Shown here: positions 7,263 to 13,416 of the stretch, one piece after another
How the letters are laid out: every line of letters begins with the position of its first letter
How positions within the stretch are numbered: position 1 is the first letter of the stretch
From: CAVZZG01 sp963779685
GTDB lineage: Bacteria > Actinomycetota > Thermoleophilia > Gaiellales > F1-60-MAGs149
DNA length: 64,000 nucleotides
Direction: 5' to 3'
Assembly: GCA_963779685.1 (NCBI GenBank)
Contig: CAVZZG010000003.1
Span: forward strand, 1,116,001-1,180,000
The notes under the pieces: generated by a model
Database searches by the model: none
The model's input: the letters and a program-made list of their open reading frames with translations, nothing else
Told to the model about the DNA's origin: nothing
Translations under genes and position numbers: made by a program

Positions 7263-7336
7263 TGACGCCCCTGGGATTCGAACCCAGACCGATCCGGGTC
7301 TGGGCCGGATTCCTCTGCCAGTTGGGATAGAGCGCC
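7263..7336 (-). tRNA. tRNA with Leu anticodon CAG on a short-variable-loop body
   Basis: Acceptor GGCGCTC/GGGCGTC (two wobbles), anticodon stem TCCGG/CCGGA with loop CCCAGAC, T-arm CTGGG/CCCAG with loop TTCGAAT, A73. CAG reads CTG (Leu), but the variable region is only TCGGT, whereas bacterial tRNA-Leu has a long arm. C33 replaces U33. Its true amino acid is uncertain. Confidence 0.75.
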
Positions 7337-7349
7337 GTGGAAGACGAGG

Positions 7350-7433
7350 TCGAGGGAGCGGGAGTCGAACCCGCACAGCCCGTGGGCACCGGTTTTACAG
7401 ACCGCTGGGCTCGCCCGTGCCCGGTGTCCCTCG
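7350..7433 (-). tRNA. tRNA-Tyr(GTA)
   Basis: Acceptor CGAGGGA/TCCCTCG, anticodon loop CTGTAAA, a long variable arm with GCCC/GGGC pairing as in bacterial class II tRNA-Tyr, T-arm GCGGG/CCCGC with loop TTCGACT, A73. The D-arm is irregular. Confidence 0.88.
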
Positions 7434-7441
7434 ATGAATGG

Positions 7442-7528
7442 AGGAGAGCTGGCGAGTCGAACGCCCGGGCCAGTGACCCGTCACGCCGGCTTTCGAGGCC
7501 GGTTGGCCCCCGCGGGCCGAAACTCTCC
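7442..7528 (-). tRNA. tRNA-Ser(CGA)
   Basis: Acceptor GGAGAGT/GCTCTCC, anticodon stem CCGGC/GCCGG with loop CTCGAAA, a long variable arm GTGAC/GTCAC as in class II tRNA-Ser, and a T-arm with four pairs and loop TTCGACT. Confidence 0.88.
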
Positions 7529-7535
7529 GTGCGAG

Positions 7536-7608
7536 CGGCTCTGGCGGGAATCGAACCCGATCGTCGCGAGGTTGAGGGCCTCGCATCCTGCCATTAGACG
7601 ACAGAGCC
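7536..7608 (-). tRNA. tRNA-Glu(CTC), with C33
   Basis: Acceptor GGCTCTG/CAGAGCC, D-stem GTCT/GGAT as in tRNA-Glu, anticodon stem CGAGG/CCTCG with loop CCCTCAA (C33), a T-arm with four pairs and loop TTCGATT, G73. Confidence 0.88.
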
Positions 7609-7636
7609 TGGGTTGGAATGCTGCGGTCGTGGGGCA

Positions 7637-7688
7637 CGGCCCGGTGCGAGTCGGATTCGAACCGAATGAGCGCCAGATAACCGGGCCG
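7637..7688 (-). ncRNA. Hairpin RNA capped by a tRNA T-arm (tRNA-like, not a full tRNA)
   Basis: A perfect 8-bp stem CGGCCCGG/CCGGGCCG (7681-7688 with 7637-7644) encloses a T-arm TCGG-TTCGAAT-CCGA. No acceptor, D-arm or proper anticodon arm can be built around that T-arm. It sits where a tRNA gene would be expected in the array. It could be a second, shorter Y-like RNA or a remnant of a tRNA gene. Confidence 0.5.
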
Positions 7689-7709
7689 ACTCGGCCCGCA
7701 GCGAGTGGA

Positions 7710-7783
7710 TCTGGCCGGCAGGAGTCGAACCTGCGGTCTCCGGCGCCCGAAGCCGGTGGGGTGGCCGGCTCCCCTACAGCCAG
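7710..7783 (-). tRNA. tRNA-Pro(CGG)
   Basis: Acceptor CTGGCTG/CGGCCAG with the C1-G72 pair typical of Pro, D-stem GGGG/CCCC, anticodon stem CCGGC/GCCGG with loop TTCGGGC, T-arm GCAGG/CCTGC with loop TTCGACT, A73. Confidence 0.91.
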
Positions 7784-7880
7784 GTAGGTGCGGAGCTGCG
7801 CGGTCGTGTCGTCCCGACCGGGTGTGGGTTTCGATGTGCAGTTCGAGAACCGGAAGGGTCCGGCCCGCGCATCTCCGGCA

Positions 7881-7953
7881 TGGCGCGGGCAGGAGTCGAA
7901 CCTGCTCTCTCGAGCTCATGAAGCTCGCGGGATCCCCGTTTCCCCACCGCGCG
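7881..7953 (-). tRNA. tRNA-Met(CAT), C1 x C72 mismatch; first gene of the array
   Basis: Acceptor CGCGCGG/CCGCGCC with positions 1 and 72 unpaired (C and C), as in initiator tRNAs where C1-A72 is usual. D-stem GGGA/TCCC, anticodon stem CGAGC/GCTCG with loop TTCATGA, T-arm GCAGG/CCTGC, A73. The three G-C pairs of initiator anticodon stems are missing, so the initiator role is uncertain. Confidence 0.85.
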
Positions 7954-8243
7954 TTGCGTGTGCCTCTGTCGGTCGGGCCGTTGGGCCAGACGTCCTGTTC
8001 ATGCCACTCGCCCACCCTTCGACCCTGGATCGCCAAGACGGCGTCCTCCGTGGAGGGGTGCTGGAGCCCGGAGCCTCAAGATCTGTCATGTGTCAGGGCA
8101 CGCTGACGCACATCTGCCACATGACAGATGGCTATGACATCTCGAGAGGGCCTTTCTCTCTCGGGCGGGGCCTCGATGGTTGAATTGACTTCTTCAAGAT
8201 GGGCGGCTCACTGGTTGGGATTGGACGAGCGACTGGTGGAGGA
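7954..8243 (-). other. Gene-free region upstream of the tRNA array, presumed promoter and leader
   Basis: I see no convincing protein gene here. It holds the inverted repeat at 8081-8129, and a weaker CGAGAG/CTCTCG hairpin near 8144-8164. I could not find a clear -35/-10 pair directed at the array. It must contain or follow the promoter if the array is expressed from its own start. Confidence 0.5.
8081..8129. promoter_or_regulatory. 12-bp perfect inverted repeat upstream of the tRNA array
   Basis: ATCTGTCATGTG (8081-8092) is exactly inverted at 8118-8129, with 25 nt between. Further TGTCA/TGACA half-sites sit inside and beside it. It lies 128 nt upstream of the first tRNA. It could be an operator for a dimeric regulator or a leader hairpin. 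Confidence 0.5.
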
Positions 8244-8272
8244 CGAAAAAGGCGACCGCTTCGGGTCGCCTT
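8244..8272 (-). terminator. Rho-independent terminator downstream of the asparagine-synthase-like gene
   Basis: On the minus strand AAGGCGACC pairs with GGTCGCCTT around a 6-nt loop (8249-8272), followed by an unbroken T-run (8245-8250 region). It faces the end of the minus-strand cluster, 149 nt after the stop at 8422, and separates that cluster from the tRNA array. I see no gene between 8273 and 8421. Confidence 0.85.
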
Positions 8273-8421
8273 CGCGTCGAACCGGGATGCAGCCAGGGAT
8301 CTAGCGTGCATTCCTCCCGACGCGGAGGCTTGTGGGTGCGTAGGCGCGATCGAGCCACAGACTCGGTCGGCCTTCGGCAGAACATGGATCGATTGCGTGG
8401 AACAACATCACGGGTCTCACC

Positions 8422-9939
8422 TTACACGGTGGAGCGGACGGATGCAAGTGCTACTTGACAATTCGTCGGTGCCGAACGTGACCCCGCATACGCGTGTAGC
8501 CAACTCTCGAGCGCGAGCAACTGCCACAACTTCATCCCACGACGGCCCGTGGGGACATCCGGATCGAGGAGCCGCTCGAGGTACTCGCGCCGGATCAGAC
8601 CGCGCGGCGCCAGGCCGTCCAGCAGGCGCTCGCGCGCGTAGCGGGACAGCGAACCGGTCAGCCACCCCGTGACGGGCACCCGCATGCCCGACTTGGGGCG
8701 ATCGATCACCGCGTCGGGCACCAGCCCACGCGCGACCTGCTTCAGCACGTGCTTCTCCGTCGTCCCGTGGAGCCGCAACGACGCCGGCAGTGACGCCGCG
8801 AGCTCGGCGACCGCACGGTCGAACAGCGGCGATGCGGGCACGACGCTTGCAGCCGCACCCAGGTGCTCGACCTTGGGCAGGATGTGGCTGGCGCCCTTGA
8901 GGGTGATGTTGGCCGCCATCAGGCGGCCCACCAGCGTCGGCCACCGGTTGTCCGAGAGCATCGGTTGCAGCTCCGCCGCGAGACCGCCCGCGTGGGCGGC
9001 CAGCTCGGGCTCGAGCATCGTCTGCAGGTCCGCGTAGCAGCGGCGATGCGCGAGGAGGTAGGCCTCCGCCCGCTCCTGGCCGTACAGGTCAGCGGCCAGC
9101 ATCGGCAGGTTCTTCGGTCCGCCGAAGCAGGGGTCGCCGCCCTCCCCGTTCAGCAGCACCGGCACGCCCACCTCGGCGAAGAGCCTTGCATTCGGCACGG
9201 TCAGCGGGTCGCCGTTGGGCGACGACAGCGACGCCATGGTCGAGTCGAGCCGTTCGACCACGTCGCGCGGCCCGACCTCGACAACGTGGTGCTGTCCGCC
9301 CAGGTGGCCGGCGACGAGCCGCGCGTACTCCAGCTCGTTCGGGTACTCGGGCCCGAAGGAGAGCGACCACAGCACCGGGCGTTCCCCCTGGGCGAACGCG
9401 AGCGCCGCTACCAGACTCGAATCGATGCCGCCGGACAGGCTCGCCGCGCCGGCCCAGACGGCCCGTCGAGACACGGCACCGGCCAGGGCCTGGCGAAGCC
9501 GCGCGACCGCCTCGGGCTCTTCGATCTGCCGCTCGGCGGGGAGCGACCAGAACCGCCGGCTCGTCACGTGGCGGCCGTCGTAGACCACCTCCTCCCCGGG
9601 CCGCACCGATCGCACGCCGTCGAGCAGCGTCCGGGGCGCGGGCACGTAGCTGTAGGAGAGGTAGGCGGCGAGCGCCTCCGGATCGATGGCGGGGTCATCC
9701 GCCAGGTCGCGCGAGCGGGTCGAGAACCGGAGACCGCCGTCAACCAGGGAGTAGAAGAGACTGCAGGCGCCGACGGCGTCGCGCGCGAGGTGGATCGTGC
9801 CCGCCGCGTCGCGCCACGCCATGGCGAAGCCACCATCCACCTCGCCGAGTGCCCCGGCGGCGATGGCCCGCTCCCACGATCGCCCCTGGCCGGGCGATGT
9901 CCACGGCTCCGTGGCGAGAAGGAGCACCTCAGCCGTCAT
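8422..9939 (-). CDS. Asparagine-synthase-like amidotransferase without the glutaminase Cys
   Basis: A 505-aa product. Residues 1-150 resemble the N-terminal class II glutamine amidotransferase fold (GGFAMAWRDAAGTIHLARD, then LFYSLVDGGLRFSTRSRDL). The protein starts MTAEVLLL, so the catalytic Cys2 is absent. The C-terminal ATP-pyrophosphatase domain is intact: SLSGGIDSSLVAALA (PP-loop), NGEGGDPCFGGPK, and KHVLKQVARGLVPDAVIDRPKSGMRVP. Relatives lacking Cys2 include beta-lactam and lasso-peptide macrolactam synthetases, so it may form an amide from a non-glutamine donor; the substrate is unknown. It overlaps the upstream zinc-ribbon gene by 11 nt and ends before a terminator. Confidence 0.85.
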   Translation of the reverse strand: MTAEVLLLATEPWTSPGQGRSWERAIAAGALGEVDGGFAMAWRDAAGTIHLARDAVGACSLFYSLVDGGLRFSTRSRDLADDPAIDPEALAAYLSYSYVPAPRTLLDGVRSVRPGEEVVYDGRHVTSRRFWSLPAERQIEEPEAVARLRQALAGAVSRRAVWAGAASLSGGIDSSLVAALAFAQGERPVLWSLSFGPEYPNELEYARLVAGHLGGQHHVVEVGPRDVVERLDSTMASLSSPNGDPLTVPNARLFAEVGVPVLLNGEGGDPCFGGPKNLPMLAADLYGQERAEAYLLAHRRCYADLQTMLEPELAAHAGGLAAELQPMLSDNRWPTLVGRLMAANITLKGASHILPKVEHLGAAASVVPASPLFDRAVAELAASLPASLRLHGTTEKHVLKQVARGLVPDAVIDRPKSGMRVPVTGWLTGSLSRYARERLLDGLAPRGLIRREYLERLLDPDVPTGRRGMKLWQLLALESWLHAYAGSRSAPTNCQVALASVRSTV

Positions 9940-10861
9940 CGGTATCGCCACCCCAGGCGAACACCGACATGTCCCAGCCGTCGCCGCCGCCGTCGTGCAC
10001 GGCGCTGCCGAATGGCGGGGGCGGAGCGAAGACCGCGCCGACGGCCGCCAGCGTGACACGCGGAGGCATCGCCGTGAGGTCGAGCCGGTTCCTCCGCAGC
10101 CACCTGCGATCGCGTCTCGTGCCCCAGTCGATCCCCGCTCCGCGCACCTCGTTGACGGCGAGCAGCCCGCGCCCGCGCCGGCGGGCCACGTCGACCGAAA
10201 GGCCGGCATCGACGACCCGCGCACGGCCGTCGAGCACCTCCCGCTGGAACCAGGCATCGTCGCCCAGGAGGCGTCGCGGGAGCCCGACTCCGGCCGTGTC
10301 GGCGTCGTGGAGGGCAACGACGGTGAGCGACTCCGACCGCCGCACCGCCGGCAGCGCGCGGGCGAAGACCGCCTCGGGGTAGCCGTCGACCGCGACGATC
10401 GGCGCCACCGTTTCCATGTGCGCGCGGTTCGCGATCAGGAAGTCGGCGGTCGTTCGCGTGTCGCAGACCACCAGGCGGTCGAAGACGGCGCCGTCGAGAT
10501 CCGGAACGTCGACGGACGGCTCGTACACCGGCGCGGCGGTCAGGAGGCCCGGCGTCGCATTGCCGGCTGCGCGCCAGCGGGCGAGGTCGACGTCGAACCG
10601 GTACCGCGACACCGGCCGAAGTCGGTGGAGGGCCCGCCGTAGCCCGGACTTGAGGTAGCGCCGGCAGAGCTCGCCGTGGAGATGACCGTCGGTGTAGCGG
10701 AGGCCGTCCGCCCCGGCCAGCGACGTCATCGCCCGCGACCACACGAGGTCGGAGACGAGATCGCCGGACTTCTTCCCGAACACGAACCGGTAGCCGCAAC
10801 CCGCGCAGACCTCGCCTGCGAACGAGGGCCGGACGCTGTGCTGACAGGTCGGGCAGATCAT
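9929..10861 (-). CDS. Zinc-ribbon protein of unknown function
   Basis: A 310-aa product. An N-terminal four-Cys zinc ribbon is clear (CPTC at 3-6 and CAGC at 19-22). The middle contains LVVCDTRTTADFLIANR and, about 60 residues later, VVALHDADTAGVGLPRRL. That strand-acidic arrangement recalls a Toprim-like fold, but I cannot confirm it. Near the C-terminus are basic RRDRRWLRRNRLDL and a Gly-rich tail. It overlaps the asparagine-synthase-like gene and starts 36 nt after a palindromic site shared with the regulator promoter. Confidence 0.6.
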   Translation of the reverse strand: MICPTCQHSVRPSFAGEVCAGCGYRFVFGKKSGDLVSDLVWSRAMTSLAGADGLRYTDGHLHGELCRRYLKSGLRRALHRLRPVSRYRFDVDLARWRAAGNATPGLLTAAPVYEPSVDVPDLDGAVFDRLVVCDTRTTADFLIANRAHMETVAPIVAVDGYPEAVFARALPAVRRSESLTVVALHDADTAGVGLPRRLLGDDAWFQREVLDGRARVVDAGLSVDVARRRGRGLLAVNEVRGAGIDWGTRRDRRWLRRNRLDLTAMPPRVTLAAVGAVFAPPPPFGSAVHDGGGDGWDMSVFAWGGDTDDG

Positions 10862-10896
10862 GAACGCGACGCTACCGCGACGTCGCTCGGCCCGCC

Positions 10897-10916
10897 TCGG
10901 GAACGTTCCCGGTCTT
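10897..10916 (-). promoter_or_regulatory. Shared 20-bp palindromic site, copy 1
   Basis: On the minus strand AAGACCGGGAACGTTCCCGA begins at the first base of the kinase stop codon and contains a perfect 14-bp palindrome (10898-10911). It lies 36 nt upstream of the zinc-ribbon gene start. A copy with one base difference stands before the LuxR-type gene at 16085-16104. Operator function is inferred from the repetition. Confidence 0.7.
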
Positions 10917-11887
10917 CAGCCGCGACGGCGACGGTCGTCGAGGTAGGCGGCGCCGACCAGGGACCCGGTCGCCAGCGCAGCGGCCGCCAGCATCTCCCGG
11001 GTTCCGGTGCGGATCGCAACTCCGGCCATGGCGAGCCCGACGACGGGCGCGGTGACCGCGCCGGCCGTCCGGTACCACGGTCGCTGGGCGGGAGGCGGCG
11101 GAGCGATGCCCTCGAGGGCGCGACGGGCGGCGGATGCGGTGGGACGGTCGCCCGGCCGGCGCCGCAGCATCGCGTCGATCGTTTCGGCGAACGGCGGGCT
11201 GAGCCCGACGACGAGGGTCGACAGCGGCGGTACGTCCTCCCGGATCCGACGCCGCTCGTCGGCCGCGAACGGCACCGTGCCCGTCAACAGTTCGTGCGCG
11301 ACCACCCCGAGCGCGTAGACGTCCGTGGGCGACTCGGCCTCGCGCCCGGACAGCTGTTCAGGAGCCATGTAGCGCCGCGTGCCGATGACGTGACCCGCGG
11401 TCGTGGCATGCGGGTCGCCCATGCGCCGGGCGATGCCGAAGTCCGAGACCTTGACCGTCCCCTGACGGGTCTTGAGGAGGTTCGCGGGCTTGACGTCGCG
11501 GTGCACCATCCCGATCGCGTGCGCATCGGCCAGTCCGTACGCGGCGTGGATCAGGTACTCGCGCACGACCTCTGTCGACCCGCAGCCGATGTCCTGCCTG
11601 AGGTCGCCGCCGTCCATGTACTCCATCAGGATGAAGATGCGCCCCTCGTGCTCGTCGACCCCGTATACCGTGACGACATGCGGCGAGCCCGACAGCTTGG
11701 CGAGGCGCCTTGCCTCGTCGTGAAGGTCCATGTGGCGCGTCATGTCCGCCCGCGCTCTCGCCAGCTTCAGTGCCCGCAACACGTCGAGCGTGCCGTCCCA
11801 CACCAGGAACACCTCTGCTGCGGCGCCGTCGCCGATCTTCCGGATCACCCGGTAAGGCCCGATGTAGAGGTCGTCGCCCTCGTTCAC
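10916..11887 (-). CDS. Ser/Thr protein kinase, membrane-anchored
   Basis: A 323-aa Hanks-type kinase. The glycine loop is IGDGAAAEVF, catalytic Lys in LRALKLARA, Glu in LHDEARRLAKL, catalytic loop VHRDVKPANLL, SDFGIARR, and APEQLSGREAESPTDVYALG. After the kinase domain (to about residue 260) come two hydrophobic segments (VTAPVVGLAMAGVAI and MLAAAALATGSLVGAAYL). No PASTA repeats are present. The start is GTG in a GTGA overlap with the vWA gene, which suggests the two act together in signal transduction at the membrane. Confidence 0.92.
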   Translation of the reverse strand: MNEGDDLYIGPYRVIRKIGDGAAAEVFLVWDGTLDVLRALKLARARADMTRHMDLHDEARRLAKLSGSPHVVTVYGVDEHEGRIFILMEYMDGGDLRQDIGCGSTEVVREYLIHAAYGLADAHAIGMVHRDVKPANLLKTRQGTVKVSDFGIARRMGDPHATTAGHVIGTRRYMAPEQLSGREAESPTDVYALGVVAHELLTGTVPFAADERRRIREDVPPLSTLVVGLSPPFAETIDAMLRRRPGDRPTASAARRALEGIAPPPPAQRPWYRTAGAVTAPVVGLAMAGVAIRTGTREMLAAAALATGSLVGAAYLDDRRRRG

Positions 11888-13416
11888 CAGTAGTAGCCCA
11901 TCCTGCGATAGGCCTTCCCAGGGTCGTCCTTGACGAGCCCGAAGACGTCGCCCTTCGAGGCCCGCGCGAGGTCATCGAGCACCGTCCGCGCGCCCGTGCA
12001 CGCGACCGAGAAGACGCGTACCCGGTCGGGGCGATCTCCGCCGCCCGCCGTCTCGATGTGACGCCACAGATCGGACAGCTCGGTCGCGCTCCCGGAGTCC
12101 TTGCCGGAACTGATCAGGATCACTCCGGCCATGCGGGACGGCCCGGAGATCGTCCGCAACCACGCGATGTTGTCGAATGCCCGCGCGAGCGCGTCGTACC
12201 ACGGGTACGACACGCCGCTCGCGGCCTGCACCCTGAGCGCATCGATCAGGCGATTGCGGTTGGTCGCAAGGAGACCGACCGGCACCGGTGCCGACCCGGC
12301 GACCCACAGGCCGACCCGATCGTCCGGCGACATCCGATCGAGCATGCCGGCGACGTAGGAGTGGAGCCGCCCGGTGGTCGCACAGGCCGGATCGACCACG
12401 ATGCCGACGTCGGCGTGCTTGCGCACGTACGGCCAGTCGGCGAGGGCGCCGGTGAGGACTCGCGTCTCGGGCTGGACGGTCGACGCCAGTCCACTCGTAT
12501 CCCGGCGGAAGCCCGCCTCGGCGATCAGGCGGTCATCGACGTGGTCCTCGATGTAGGCGCGGAGGTCGCGGGCGGCCTGCGCCTGCTGCCCACTGGCACC
12601 GGGCGAGCGGACGACGACCAGGGGGTAACGGGCGAGGTACGTCCCGTCCTGGGGCAGCGATCCGACCAGCGGCCTGGACGGATTCGTCGCGTTGTAGCGC
12701 CTCAGCGAGTTCTCCTGCACCACGGCACCGCCGGCGTACTGGCTGCCCCACCGCCCGAGCTGGTCGAGGAACTCGTTACCCGTGTCGGCGTAGTGCACGA
12801 CGCGCGTCTCGAGGTCGGCGACGCGGGCCAGCACCGCCGGGTCGTGGATGTCGTCGACGGTCGGCTCGCGGCGCGCCGCCCAGCGCAGCTCGGCGGCGAG
12901 GTCGAACAGGCCCGACGTGGAGTAATCGGGATTCGTGTGCCCGAACAGGAGCCGCCGCTGCTGCACGCGGTCGAACAGCTCCTGCCAGGTGGTGGGTGGC
13001 GAGGCGGAGCCGGCGCCGGATGGCTGCACGAGCACCAGCGGCGAGACGACCAGCGGTGCCCGGTTCCATTCCGCGCGCGAGACCCGTCCGCTCGTCTCGG
13101 CCCAGTACTGCGACGCCGGGAGCCAGAGGTCGACCGGCTTGCCGTCTCGAATCTGCGCCTGGGCGTCGCCGGACGCGAGCGGCGTCGCCTCGACGACCAC
13201 GCGCCGGCGCGGCATCCCGATCGCGTGGTCGCCGGCATTGAACCGGGCGACGAGATCGTCGCCGGGCTTCGCCACCAGGTCGGCGGCGTCCGGCGAGTAG
13301 ACGAATGCGACCCGCACCGGGTCGCGCTCCCACACCCAAAGCGACCAGGCCGCGCCGGCCACGAGCAGCAGGGCCAGCGCCCGCAGCGACCAGACCGCCG
13401 CGCGGAGGGCGTTCAC
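11884..13416 (-). CDS. Membrane-anchored solute-binding plus vWA-like protein
   Basis: A 510-aa product starting VNALRAAVWSLRALALLLVAG, an N-terminal membrane anchor. Residues 35-320 resemble an extracellular solute-binding protein (DLWLPASQYWAETSGRVSRAE, LVLVQPSGAG, PPTTWQELFDRV, YPLVVV). The C-terminal part resembles a vWA domain (DVGIVVDPACATTGRL, DRVGLWVAGS, GVILISSGKDSG), but the usual DxSxS metal site is not intact. The GTG start overlaps the regulator stop and its end overlaps the kinase start. Likely an outward-facing sensor for the kinase (inference). Confidence 0.75.
   Translation of the reverse strand: MNALRAAVWSLRALALLLVAGAAWSLWVWERDPVRVAFVYSPDAADLVAKPGDDLVARFNAGDHAIGMPRRRVVVEATPLASGDAQAQIRDGKPVDLWLPASQYWAETSGRVSRAEWNRAPLVVSPLVLVQPSGAGSASPPTTWQELFDRVQQRRLLFGHTNPDYSTSGLFDLAAELRWAARREPTVDDIHDPAVLARVADLETRVVHYADTGNEFLDQLGRWGSQYAGGAVVQENSLRRYNATNPSRPLVGSLPQDGTYLARYPLVVVRSPGASGQQAQAARDLRAYIEDHVDDRLIAEAGFRRDTSGLASTVQPETRVLTGALADWPYVRKHADVGIVVDPACATTGRLHSYVAGMLDRMSPDDRVGLWVAGSAPVPVGLLATNRNRLIDALRVQAASGVSYPWYDALARAFDNIAWLRTISGPSRMAGVILISSGKDSGSATELSDLWRHIETAGGGDRPDRVRVFSVACTGARTVLDDLARASKGDVFGLVKDDPGKAYRRMGYYW

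Noticed and set aside
7637..7688. A tRNA-Cys completing the amino-acid set
   Set aside because: No GCA anticodon, acceptor stem or D-arm can be placed around the T-arm.
6038..7953. Prophage remnant carrying the tRNA array
   Set aside because: No integrase, structural, lysis or replication gene lies in or beside the array within this window; phage origin remains possible but unsupported.
8244..8420. An orphan small RNA, from a TTGCAT-N17-TAAGGT box at the end of the asparagine-synthase-like gene to the terminator
   Set aside because: The -10 box is made of the gene's own stop codon and the box match is weak; the terminator is explained by the upstream cluster.
8422..9939. Lasso-peptide macrolactam synthetase
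   Set aside because: No precursor peptide, RRE or leader protease gene was seen nearby, and the coupled genes are signalling proteins.
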